From COMBO-56-21 sp041559015 (GTDB taxonomy: Archaea; Thermoplasmatota; Thermoplasmata; UBA10834), in contig JBFFED010000032.1 in the NCBI GenBank assembly GCA_041559015.1, positions 1 to 21,436 of the forward strand: DNA of 21,436 nt. Reading direction: 5' to 3'. How positions within the stretch are numbered: position 1 is the stretch's first letter; each line of letters opens with the position of its first letter. Below the pieces are notes generated by a model that did no database searches, was not told the origin of the DNA, and saw only the letters and a list, made by a program, of their open reading frames with translations. The position numbers and the translations under genes are program-made. This document shows, in pieces, positions 7,920-15,074 of the stretch.

Positions 7920-9302
7920 TCAGAAGCGGCCCAGCCCCTTCGACCGCTTGGGCGTCCTGTCCTTCTTCCTCGGTCTGGAGGTTTCAGTGCCGTCCTGTCC
8001 TTTGGCGGCCGACATCACATCCTGAACTCGCGTGGAGTCCGGCTCGGCGCCCAGGAGATACGCCACGTCGCCGTCGTCGAAGCCGAACTGAGAGGCCATG
8101 CTGACGAGCAGCTCACGGTCGTTCCTGACCATCGCTGAGACATACGGCAGGACAGACTCATTCACGCATTTCTTGGATGTGTGCAGATGGACCTGCAGCT
8201 TGGAGGCCAACGAATCCCTCGCCGCCCTGGGTCCCTTCGCCCTGGACAACATGATGAAGTACCCCGGGAACCGGTACTCGTAGACCGAGGGTCTGGGCCC
8301 CCGCTTCCTGGAGAGAACGACTCCGCCGGTCATCAGCTCCTTGGCATAGGACCAGAGGCCGTAATGCTGCAGCTTCCTGGTCCAGCCCAGATACACGTCG
8401 GATCTGGCGAGGGAGTCGAACGCGTCCGCCATGTCCTGTGGGTGCTTGATCTCCAGGGGTATGTTCTCCTCTATCCACTTCGACAGTTCATCCGGGGTCT
8501 TATCCAGGTCGAAAGTGGCGTCCCTGGCATCTCGCAGGGTCTCGGCGCCGAACATCGTCCTCAGGGCTGTGTTGAGCTCCTTGTGTTGGTTTCTCTTACC
8601 CATCGACTCCGAGTCGGCGGAGACGATATCTATCCTCCCCTCCGCAATCATCTGGAGGTCGTTTATCGCGGCTCTCAGGTCTCCCCCGCAGTTGTCTGCT
8701 ATCCTTGAGATGACCTCACCACTGACAGAGATGCTCTCAGCCTCGGAGATGGTCCTTAGGACCTTGGCAATGGAGCCCTTGTCCAGACGATGGAAGATGG
8801 CCCTGTCGGCGAGTGTCTTTATCGCCGACGCCTTCCTGGTCAACTCGTAGTAGTCGTTGACAATCAGTACGATTGGGTGTCCGGACGCCCTGACGGTCTC
8901 GATGATGGCCTTCGCCCCGCCGTAGTCCTCCCTCCCGAACAGGTTGTCGGCCTCGTCTATTATGACCAGCTTCCTCTTGCCCTCGGTCGAGGACAAGAAC
9001 TCACCATCAAGGGTGAATGTCTGGGTGCGCGAGCCGGCGCCAGCGATCTTCTTGATTGAGGCGGCGTTCCTGTGGTCGGAGGCGTTCATCTCGATGAAAT
9101 CCCAGCCCATGTCGTTGGCCAGGGCGAGAGCAGCGCTCGTCTTGCCGATGCCCGGTTCCCCGCGGAGGACGATAGCCTTGAGGCGAGGTGTACCCTTCTT
9201 CCAGGACTCGGCCCACCGCCTGATGGACCTGATCGCGGTTTCGTTGCCGACGATATCATTGAGCGATTTCGGTCTGTACTTCTCCGTCCAATCTTCCTGC
9301 AT
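7920..9302 (-). CDS. rfcL: Replication factor C large subunit
   Basis: A clamp-loader AAA+ subunit that loads PCNA at primer ends, 460 residues from the ATG at 9302. It begins MQEDWTEKYRP, the usual RFC-L opening. Walker A GEPGIGKT is at 48-55 and Walker B VIIDEADN at 113-120; NCGGDLRAAINDLQ marks sensor 2. The C-terminal ~60 residues are charged and end KRSKGLGRF, a weak PCNA-interacting-peptide-like tail lacking the usual Gln. The frame extends to a GTG at 9344, but a TATA box at 9327-9334 lies within that extension and predicts transcription starting almost exactly at the ATG, so a leaderless message is likely. The small RFC subunit is not in the window. Taw1 follows on the same strand. 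Confidence 0.96.
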   Translation of the reverse strand: MQEDWTEKYRPKSLNDIVGNETAIRSIRRWAESWKKGTPRLKAIVLRGEPGIGKTSAALALANDMGWDFIEMNASDHRNAASIKKIAGAGSRTQTFTLDGEFLSSTEGKRKLVIIDEADNLFGREDYGGAKAIIETVRASGHPIVLIVNDYYELTRKASAIKTLADRAIFHRLDKGSIAKVLRTISEAESISVSGEVISRIADNCGGDLRAAINDLQMIAEGRIDIVSADSESMGKRNQHKELNTALRTMFGAETLRDARDATFDLDKTPDELSKWIEENIPLEIKHPQDMADAFDSLARSDVYLGWTRKLQHYGLWSYAKELMTGGVVLSRKRGPRPSVYEYRFPGYFIMLSRAKGPRAARDSLASKLQVHLHTSKKCVNESVLPYVSAMVRNDRELLVSMASQFGFDDGDVAYLLGAEPDSTRVQDVMSAAKGQDGTETSRPRKKDRTPKRSKGLGRF

Positions 9303-9326
9303 CCGGAACCGAATGTGAGACTCCCG

Positions 9327-9334
9327 TATTATAG
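9327..9334 (-). promoter_or_regulatory. TATA box of rfcL
   Basis: The minus strand reads CTATAATA, centred about 28 bases before the ATG at 9302. This implies a leaderless or nearly leaderless message and rules out the longer in-frame start at 9344. Confidence 0.6.
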
Positions 9335-9450
9335 AGTAATCCACTCTGCGCGGAAAGTGCCCGGAAAGAAGAGATCCCCAGGCCTTGTATTCCTAAGGGA
9401 TAGATTAATAACTGTGTAGAATGTTTATGCTAAACAAGTATATCTTATTG

Positions 9451-10104
9451 CTATACCTCATCTGAGAGGACGAACGAGTTCGTGTGAGAAGCCGAGACCG
9501 CATCAGCGATGCGATTGCTGGGCTCCTCATTGTGAGAAGCAGCCTCGACCTCGAGCATACCTGGAAGTGGGTGCTTCGAGTACTCCTCTTTCCTGTCATC
9601 GATGTCCATTGTGAGGTATATGGCAGTCACCTCGATGCTGGAATGGCCCAGGTTCTGCTGCAGGGTCCTGAGGTCTATCCCGGACTTGAGCGCATGCACC
9701 GCGTGAGTGTGTCGCAGCACGTGCGGGTGCCTCTTGTCCTTATCCAGACCTATCGTTTCCCCATAGTTCCAGACCAGCCTCTCCACCTGTCTGCGCGAGA
9801 GTTGGCCGCGTTTGTTGGATATGAAGAGCGGGTCCTTCCTGATCTTCCTCGTGCCGATGTAGTCCCTCAACATCGACTTGGTCCAACTGTTGACGAGCGG
9901 GACCTTCCGGCCCTCCTTGTGCCTCTTGGCCTCTTGTATGGTGATCTCGCCCGACTCGAGATCCACGTCACCGATTGTCAAGGAGCAGAGCTCCCCGACC
10001 CTCATCCCCGTTTCATAGAGAAGTTTGATGATGAGACGATCTCTCATTCGTCTTGGTGCCTCGAGCAGGCCCTTTAGCTCATCCTGCTTGAGATACTTCC
10101 GCAT
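9451..10104 (-). CDS. Tyrosine recombinase, catalytic core only (XerA/integrase family)
   Basis: A site-specific DNA recombinase/integrase. From the ATG at 10104 it is 217 residues and carries the complete catalytic set: R35 (ETGMRVGEL), a Lys in the hairpin at 60-67, H128-x-x-R131 (HVLR), H154 (LGHSS) and nucleophile Y163 (AIYLTMD). The N-terminal SAM-like core-binding domain of ordinary Xer proteins is missing. The frame does extend to 10221, but that stretch does not resemble the domain and contains a TATA box at 10162-10171. The ~50-residue tail after the tyrosine is polar. Chromosome-dimer resolution (XerA) or a residual mobile-element integrase are both possible. No att duplication was found, and the tRNA-Ser gene is far away. 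Confidence 0.85.
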   Translation of the reverse strand: MRKYLKQDELKGLLEAPRRMRDRLIIKLLYETGMRVGELCSLTIGDVDLESGEITIQEAKRHKEGRKVPLVNSWTKSMLRDYIGTRKIRKDPLFISNKRGQLSRRQVERLVWNYGETIGLDKDKRHPHVLRHTHAVHALKSGIDLRTLQQNLGHSSIEVTAIYLTMDIDDRKEEYSKHPLPGMLEVEAASHNEEPSNRIADAVSASHTNSFVLSDEV

Positions 10105-10161
10105 GCTAGCTACCCATCCCTTCGTCTTCGGACGAATGTCCGACAAAGCATCGGTTTGTCC

Positions 10162-10171
10162 GTATATAAAA
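10162..10171 (-). promoter_or_regulatory. TATA box of the tyrosine recombinase gene
   Basis: The minus strand reads TTTTATATAC. The predicted start is near 10140, giving a leader of about 35 bases to the ATG at 10104 and excluding the longer start at 10221. Confidence 0.6.
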
Positions 10172-10409
10172 ATGTCGCTTTTCCGCCCGAAAATGCCCTT
10201 CGGCGCCCGCGCCCCTCGCAAGAGCCCTCAAAAGCGTCGCCTTATACCCTATTTGTCGCCGTTTCTCAGAATCGACGACTTGAGGTCGGCTCACCCAGCG
10301 TTCGTTTTGTGATGAAGGTGTGCTACTTTTTGACAAGGTGAGCTCAGATTGACAGGAAAACCCCTGACGGAACACAGAAATCGTGAGATCCGTGAGCTGG
10401 AATCACCCT

Positions 10410-10428
10410 TTGCCCCCTTCGGGGGCAA
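10410..10428. repeat. Perfect 8-bp stem hairpin
   Basis: TTGCCCCC, loop TTC, GGGGGCAA. There is no U-tract on either side, so it is not an obvious terminator. It lies inside the inverted-repeat-bounded segment. Confidence 0.6.
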
Positions 10429-10457
10429 CCACAGGGCATCGTGTTTATGTTTCACAT

Positions 10458-10495
10458 ATACAAATTCTGTCGAGATACGATACACAGATACAAAT
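10458..10495. repeat. ATACAAAT direct repeats with GATAC motifs between
   Basis: ATACAAAT occurs at 10458-10465 and 10488-10495, exactly 30 bases apart, close to three helical turns. GATACGATACACAGATAC lies between and overlaps the second copy. The spacing places them on the same DNA face, as expected for iteron- or operator-like sites. Confidence 0.4.
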
Positions 10496-10565
10496 ATTGC
10501 CTACAAAGCAAAATCCGTCGGACGGCGGCGGACGGCTTGCTAAAATGTAACACGGACTCACACCT

Positions 10566-10585
10566 TGTCACGTCATGACGTGTCA
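10566..10585. repeat. 20-base near-perfect palindrome
   Basis: TGTCACGTCATGACGTGTCA: the inner 14 bases (CACGTCATGACGTG, 10569-10582) are a perfect palindrome, and 18 of the 20 positions are symmetric. The left arm overlaps the right inverted repeat of the 10331-10570 segment. It could be a dimeric regulator site or a recombinase-related site. Confidence 0.55.
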
Positions 10586-10819
10586 TTCAGAATGGGACCT
10601 GCGATCCGAGACCAGGAACATGTCTCTCATGATTCTCGAGGAGGTTCCAGAGCTGTCCAATGGCCAGCTGGCCATGCCCCCGTCCAGCACGGTTCGTAAG
10701 CACCGGAGAAGGCGTCTGGCATCTGTCTGGCCACCCCTGGAGGACATCTTCTATAGAGTATTCAACTATACTAGTCGCCCTAATATCAAGCCTGTACTGA
10801 CGAATATACATTCTAGATA

Positions 10820-10842
10820 TACTTCGGTGTGTTTCCGAAGTA
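10820..10842. repeat. 8-bp stem, 7-base loop hairpin downstream of the winged-helix gene
   Basis: TACTTCGG, loop TGTGTTT, CCGAAGTA, a perfect stem about 75 bases beyond the 3' end of the minus-strand winged-helix gene. It may protect or end that message, but no U-run follows. Confidence 0.45.
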
Positions 10843-10915
10843 GATTGGTGCATTGGGGATGATTCAGAGCGACAGTACAAGCAGGCATTTCGTGTAGCTT
10901 GATTCTGCCCCCGCC

Positions 10916-12292
10916 CTAGACACATCTCTTCAGGAGCTGGACAGCCTTCGTTTCGTGCTCTTCCGCTTCTCGAAGAAGCGCTGCCCCTCGCCTCCGCTTT
11001 CCAACGGGCATCTTACCTTCGGGTTTGAAGGGGAAGAGTCTCGCGAATCCAGCCAACGATTTGGCCCCTCTCGAATACGAGGCTGCGGATCTGGACAGAT
11101 AGCGAGATTCGGACTGTGGGGACTTCTTGGCGATGTTTCTGAGGAAGGCCGCGGAGATCTTGCGTCCCTCATGCACGCATGCCCCTACGTAGCTGTTGCC
11201 CATGTAGTCCTGGGACGCCTCTGGGACCTCCTCCAGTACCCTGGCCCACTCGGCAAGAGCCGGAGGGCCAGATATGTAGTCACTCGCCATCTCAATATCG
11301 CCTTCGGCGAACCGCAGGGCCCGCGCCAGCGCCTCTCTTCGCGCCTTCGAAGGCCGAACCTTCACCTTCTCGGTGAAGTAGATTTCATCAATGCATCCAG
11401 GGGAATTCAGCTCGTAATAGGGGACGGGATCCTCCTTGACGCGCGGATTCTGGGCACTCCTGTAAGTGCTGACGAGATACGATTCACCTTCATATCCGTA
11501 GACGATCCCGTATTCAGGGGCCACCAAACCGTACAGGACGACTGGCCTGTCCCTGTTATCAATCTCCTTTCTCACCCTCTCGAATACCCCTCTTGCCACC
11601 TTCAGATCTTCGGGAGAAGGAGCGCCTGCTCCGCTGGGATAGCTGCGAGGATACTCACGACTCCGCACGCGCCAGCCAAGGCACTCTATACCTCCGAGAA
11701 TCTCCTTGAAGGTCTTGATGTGCAGGGCTGTGGGGCCGGACGGACAGGTCTCATCCCTCGAGACGTTTATCAGAAATGAGTATCCAGTATAGCCACCGAC
11801 CTCGACTATGCTAGCCTTCGTCCCCAGCGAGTTCAGCGACCCCGATACTGCTCCGAGGAGCGACAGCCAGCAAGGCTCGTACTCTGCGCAATCTGAGATT
11901 GTCCGCCTCGGGAGACCCCCTGGATGACCGTAAGCCACCCCGAAGCTTCGTCTGATCATCTCCTTCTCCCGTTCAAGACGGCGTGTTGAGCGTCTATATG
12001 TCAAGAGCGCCGCCGAGAGAAGGTCCTTGCCATCTGGCGTGATCTCATACTTCCCGCGCGCCTGACGCCTCATCAGGCCGCTCTCAACCAGCTGGCTCAG
12101 ATGATTGGCCAGCGCGGTCTTCGAAAGTGCTGTCGCACTGGTCATCTCCGAGACGTCGCCTTTGCCTTCCATGGCCAGGACGAGCAGGTGCACCCTGTAC
12201 CGATTCGCCGCTGACCTCAGCAGCGATGCGATTGACGCGGATTCTTCGTACGCCACACGGCTGCTGGACTTAGCGGGTTCAGTGATCTTCAC
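10916..12292 (-). CDS. Winged-helix protein fused to a possible C39-like/BtrH-like domain
   Basis: A 458-residue predicted one-component regulator. Residues about 18-97 form an ArsR-type winged helix (SKTALANHLSQLVESGLMRR is the recognition region, followed by a GKYEITPDGKDLL wing). A charged helix at 98-115 links to a large alpha/beta domain at about 135-305 with C141 (EYEPCWLSLLGAV), GGYTGYSFLINVSRD near 166-180 and APEYGIVYGYEGESYLVST near 258-276. I read this, with low certainty, as papain-fold C39-like/BtrH N-terminal-like. Residues 310-458 are mainly helical. The start is GTG 12292, just after GGGG and about 43 bases below a TATA box at 12331-12340. No membrane segment is seen. Function is unknown; ligand- or peptide-sensing repression is inference. 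Confidence 0.7.
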   Translation of the reverse strand: MKITEPAKSSSRVAYEESASIASLLRSAANRYRVHLLVLAMEGKGDVSEMTSATALSKTALANHLSQLVESGLMRRQARGKYEITPDGKDLLSAALLTYRRSTRRLEREKEMIRRSFGVAYGHPGGLPRRTISDCAEYEPCWLSLLGAVSGSLNSLGTKASIVEVGGYTGYSFLINVSRDETCPSGPTALHIKTFKEILGGIECLGWRVRSREYPRSYPSGAGAPSPEDLKVARGVFERVRKEIDNRDRPVVLYGLVAPEYGIVYGYEGESYLVSTYRSAQNPRVKEDPVPYYELNSPGCIDEIYFTEKVKVRPSKARREALARALRFAEGDIEMASDYISGPPALAEWARVLEEVPEASQDYMGNSYVGACVHEGRKISAAFLRNIAKKSPQSESRYLSRSAASYSRGAKSLAGFARLFPFKPEGKMPVGKRRRGAALLREAEEHETKAVQLLKRCV

Positions 12293-12330
12293 ACCCCAAA
12301 TCTCCCTGCGCGGGACATCTCATTATCTGA

Positions 12331-12340
12331 CCATAAAGGT
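12331..12340 (-). promoter_or_regulatory. TATA box of the winged-helix gene
   Basis: The minus strand reads ACCTTTATGG. It predicts a start near 12309 and a leader of about 17 bases to GTG 12292. Confidence 0.45.
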
Positions 12341-12346
12341 ATCTGT

Positions 12347-12377
12347 TTCATTGAACATTCCGCCTATAATCAATGAA
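12347..12377. promoter_or_regulatory. Inverted half-sites upstream of the winged-helix gene (candidate operator)
   Basis: TTCATTGA (12347-12354) and its exact reverse complement TCAATGAA (12370-12377) are separated by 15 bases, directly upstream of the TATA box on the minus strand. A related TTATTGAT lies at about 12413-12420. This is a plausible autoregulatory operator for the winged-helix protein. Confidence 0.4.
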
Positions 12378-12466
12378 CAAATATATTAATTGGGAAGTAT
12401 ATTTATTGATATCATTCTATAAAAATAGAGGCGGACAGAACACACGGGCAGCGCGCGAGCTCACAT

Positions 12467-12513
12467 GAGAGAAGAATGAAAAAGACAAGAATAAAAGGAC
12501 GATGAGAAGTGGT
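12467..12513 (-). terminator. U-rich terminator of the thermosome gene
   Basis: Immediately after the thermosome stop, the minus strand is strongly pyrimidine-rich, with runs such as CCTTTTATTCTTGTCTTTTT. This is the form recognised at archaeal 3' ends by RNA polymerase together with aCPSF1, which is encoded in the same window. Confidence 0.65.
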
Positions 12514-14172
12514 TTACATCATGCCCGGTGGCATTCCGCCCATGCCACCCATGCCGCCCATACCGCCGCCTGGCGGGCCTCCCGCAGGCGGAGCCATCCT
12601 CTTGGCGGCTATGACGTCATCGATTCTCAGGACCATCGACGCGACCTCGGTAGCGGACTGAATCGCCTGAATCTTGACCCTCAAAGGCTCCAGCACCTTC
12701 GCTGCGACCATGTCCGAGACCTTGTTCTGCAGGATGTTGATGCCGAAGTTCTTCCCGGCACCCTTCGAGTGCGCGTTCTTGAGCTCGATGACAATGTCTA
12801 TCGCGTCCATGCCGGCATTCTCCGCCAGGGTCCATGGTATGATCTCCAGGGCCTCGGCGAACGCCTCTATCGCCAGCTGCTCCCTGCCACCGATGGTCTG
12901 ACCGTAGTCCCTCAGCCTCAACGAGAGCTCGATCTCGGGCGCTCCCCCACCAGGAACGGCGACGCCGTCCTCAGTGGCGACTCCGACGACCTTGAGGGCG
13001 TCGTGCAGGGATCTTTCGACCTCGTCGATGACGTGCTCGGTCCCGCCCCTTATCAGCACGGAGACCGCCTTAGGGTTCTTGCAGCCTGTCACGAAGGTCA
13101 TCTGCGAGTCAGCGATCTTGACCTCTTCCACCTGTTCTGCAGACCCGAGCTCGCTGGCCTTCAGGTCGTCGAGGTTCGTGACGACCTTGCCTCCAGTGGC
13201 CTTCGCCAGCTTCTCCATGTCTGACCTCTTGACGCGTCGGACCGCATAAATCTCCTCCTTGGCCAGATAGTGCTGCGCAAGGTCGTCTATCCCCTTCTCG
13301 CATATGAGCACGTTGGCCCCAGACATCTTCACCTTGTCGACCATGCTCTTGAGGGTCTTCTCCTCCTCGTCGAGGAACCTCTGCATCTGGGCCGGGTCCT
13401 TGATCTGTATCTTGGCCTCGACCTCGGTCTTCTTGATCTCAAGCGCGGAGTCGACGAGAGCGATCTTCGCGTTCTTCACGGCCTTGGGCATCCTTGAATG
13501 GACGCGCTCCTTGTCGAGCACGAGCCCTTTGATGAGCTTCGTGTCCGAAATGGCGCCGCCCTGCTTCTTCTCGACCTGGATATTGTCGATGTCCACGTGG
13601 TACTTGCCATCTTCCTTCTCTGCGATGGATGACACGGCGTCCACGGCTATCCCGGCAAGCAGCTCGAGTTCTCCGCCGACACCCTTGCCAGTCATCGCGG
13701 TCATCGCGACGAGCTTCAGGGTCTTCTTGTCCGTCGGAGACACCTGCAGTCCCATCCCCTTGAGGACCTTCACGGCCTCGCTGGCTGCGAGCCTGAACCC
13801 GTTGGAGATGACGGTCGGGTGGACGTTCTCGTCGATCAGCGATTCCGACCTCTTCAAGAGCTCTCCAGCGAGAACTACTGCAGAGGTCGTGCCGTCCCCA
13901 CACTCGTTGTCCTGGGTCTTGGCGACCTCTACGACCATCTTCGCCGCGGGGTGTTCGATGTCCAGTTCCTTCAGGATGGTTGCGCCATCGTTAGTGATGA
14001 CGATGTCACCCATGCTGTCCACGAGCATCTTGTCCATGCCCTTGGGACCCAGGGTGCTTCTCACGGAATCGGCCACGGCCTTGGCAGCCATTATGTTGCT
14101 GTTGTGGGCTGTCTTGCCTCTGGTTGACTCCGTGCCTTCCTTGAGCACAATTACGGGTTGGCCTCCCAACAT
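12514..14172 (-). CDS. ths: Thermosome subunit (group II chaperonin)
   Basis: An ATP-dependent group II chaperonin subunit that folds proteins inside a double-ring cage in the cytoplasm, 552 residues from the ATG at 14172. It begins MLGGQPVIVLKEGTESTRGK; LGPKGMDKML is at 41-50, NDGATILKELDIEHPAAK near 61-78 and the nucleotide-binding GDGTTSAVVLAGELL at 92-106. The C-terminus ends in a Gly/Met-rich repeat (GGMGGMGGMGGMPPGMM), the flexible tail projecting into the chamber. The frame runs on to 14301, but the TATA box at 14207-14216 and GGAGG seven bases before the ATG fix the start at 14172. A palindrome at 14189-14204 covers the initiation region. No second subunit gene is adjacent. Confidence 0.97.
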   Translation of the reverse strand: MLGGQPVIVLKEGTESTRGKTAHNSNIMAAKAVADSVRSTLGPKGMDKMLVDSMGDIVITNDGATILKELDIEHPAAKMVVEVAKTQDNECGDGTTSAVVLAGELLKRSESLIDENVHPTVISNGFRLAASEAVKVLKGMGLQVSPTDKKTLKLVAMTAMTGKGVGGELELLAGIAVDAVSSIAEKEDGKYHVDIDNIQVEKKQGGAISDTKLIKGLVLDKERVHSRMPKAVKNAKIALVDSALEIKKTEVEAKIQIKDPAQMQRFLDEEEKTLKSMVDKVKMSGANVLICEKGIDDLAQHYLAKEEIYAVRRVKRSDMEKLAKATGGKVVTNLDDLKASELGSAEQVEEVKIADSQMTFVTGCKNPKAVSVLIRGGTEHVIDEVERSLHDALKVVGVATEDGVAVPGGGAPEIELSLRLRDYGQTIGGREQLAIEAFAEALEIIPWTLAENAGMDAIDIVIELKNAHSKGAGKNFGINILQNKVSDMVAAKVLEPLRVKIQAIQSATEVASMVLRIDDVIAAKRMAPPAGGPPGGGMGGMGGMGGMPPGMM

Positions 14173-14188
14173 CAGTATAGCCTCCGAC

Positions 14189-14204
14189 TTCGAGTATACT
14201 AGAA
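14189..14204. promoter_or_regulatory. Palindrome in the thermosome promoter (candidate heat-shock operator)
   Basis: TTCGAGTATACTAGAA: a perfect AGTATACT core flanked by TTC and GAA, with 14 of 16 positions symmetric. It lies between the TATA box and the start codon, over the likely transcription start, where a bound repressor would block initiation. Confidence 0.5.
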
Positions 14205-14206
14205 CT

Positions 14207-14216
14207 TCTATATAAC
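14207..14216 (-). promoter_or_regulatory. TATA box of the thermosome gene
   Basis: The minus strand reads GTTATATAGA. It is centred about 39 bases before the ATG at 14172, giving a short leader that carries GGAGG. Confidence 0.6.
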
Positions 14217-14261
14217 AATTGCTCCTTGGCTGGCCCGAAAGAACGGCAGGACAGGACGACC

Positions 14262-15074
14262 TCAGAATGCATAGACGAGCTCGATCGCCCGCGCCCTGCA
14301 CTCGTCCTCAAGGAACTCCAAGACTGCGCTGTCGCGAGGCGGCCCTTCGATTAGCCTTTGCAGAAGTCCCGCGGAGCCCAGGGCAGACGTGAGGCGCTTG
14401 TGAGCGAGCGGCTTCGGGTTATACCTATCCCATATGATCTTCCTCACGCCCGCCGAGGATGCGCGGGAGATCAATTCGGCCAGGGAGGCCTTGCCATCCG
14501 AGATTCCAGGGACAATCGGCGCGGCCATGAGATACGCCCTAACCCCCGAGTCATTCAGCGCCTCGAGAGCATCCATCCTCGTGCTCGGCCCGGGAGCACC
14601 TCGCTCCAGGATCGAGGACAACCCCTCGTCCATTGTTGCGACGCTGAGCCCGACCTCCGCACCGGGCCAGCCACTGAGTATGTCCAGATCCCTCACGACC
14701 AAGGGCGACTTCGTGAGTATGCTCACTTCCATGCCCTCGGCCCTGAGCAGGGCCAGGCAACCCCTGGTGAGCCCGAACCTCTCTTCGACTGGCTGGTACG
14801 GGTCGGTCACCGTGCCCACGCCCACCACCCCCTGTCGCTTCCTGCGTAGCTCCTTCCTCAGGACATGCACGATGTTGGACTTGACCTCGAGCACATCCCC
14901 CCAGGGGCGGGTGGGCTCGAACCTAGTGACATCCTGCGCATAGCAGTAGGCGCACGAATGGGTGCAGCCGCGGTACGGGTTGAGAGCCCAGTCCAGCCCG
15001 GGCAGTCGGGACGGCGAAAGGGCGCTCTTGCACTCCACGATCCTTGGCTCCAACGTCTCAGCCCCAGGGATCAT
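14262..15074 (-). CDS. Radical SAM protein of the SplB-like family (COG1533)
   Basis: A 270-residue radical SAM enzyme of the COG1533 family, related to spore photoproduct lyase but of unassigned substrate in archaea. The cluster-binding motif is C37-x3-C41-x2-C44 in NPYRGCTHSCAYCYA, followed by GVVGVGTVTDPYQPVEERF near 92-110 and ILTKSPLVVRD near 130-140, all typical of the family. No second iron-sulfur motif is obvious. The ATG at 15074 lies inside the end of the Nre gene (17-base overlap), with GAGG about nine bases upstream, so it is co-transcribed and probably coupled to that DNA repair gene. A role in DNA lesion repair is tempting but is inference from context only. Confidence 0.85.
   Translation of the reverse strand: MIPGAETLEPRIVECKSALSPSRLPGLDWALNPYRGCTHSCAYCYAQDVTRFEPTRPWGDVLEVKSNIVHVLRKELRRKRQGVVGVGTVTDPYQPVEERFGLTRGCLALLRAEGMEVSILTKSPLVVRDLDILSGWPGAEVGLSVATMDEGLSSILERGAPGPSTRMDALEALNDSGVRAYLMAAPIVPGISDGKASLAELISRASSAGVRKIIWDRYNPKPLAHKRLTSALGSAGLLQRLIEGPPRDSAVLEFLEDECRARAIELVYAF

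Larger units (their letters stand above)
10331..10570. repeat. Segment bounded by inverted repeats, MITE-like
   Basis: TGACAAGGTGAG at 10331-10342 faces CTCACACCTTGTCA at 10557-10570. Ten bases (TGACAAGGTG / CACCTTGTCA) match perfectly, and the match resumes after a two-base insertion. The ~214-base interior is non-coding, with a hairpin and short repeats. No target-site duplication is obvious. A small non-autonomous element is one reading; paired protein-binding sites are another. Confidence 0.45.
10105..10915. other. Gene-poor, repeat-rich region between recombinase and winged-helix gene
   Basis: About 810 bases without a convincing gene. It holds the recombinase promoter (10162-10171), a segment bounded by inverted repeats (10331-10570), an 8-bp stem hairpin (10410-10428), ATACAAAT repeats 30 bases apart (10458, 10488), a 20-base near-palindrome (10566-10585) and a second 8-bp stem hairpin (10820-10842). 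The two longest frames (10575-10862 plus, 10587-10925 minus) overlap each other, lack good start signals and resemble no family I can name. The stretch is more AT-rich in places than its surroundings and looks like an old insertion or a regulatory/recombination zone. Confidence 0.6.

Noticed and set aside
10575..10862. Plus-strand 95-residue frame and overlapping minus-strand 112-residue frame (10587-10925) in the gene-poor region
   Set aside because: They overlap on opposite strands, lack clear ribosome-binding sites or promoters and match no family I recognise. A faint likeness of WPPLEDIFYRVFNY to transposase N-termini is too short to rely on.
9303..10915. Integrated provirus or plasmid with att sites
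   Set aside because: Only a recombinase is present; there are no element genes, no tRNA at the boundary and no direct repeat flanking the region.
13304..14215. Plus-strand 303-residue open frame
   Set aside because: It lies antisense to the conserved thermosome gene and has the Ser/Thr-rich composition of a reverse-strand shadow.
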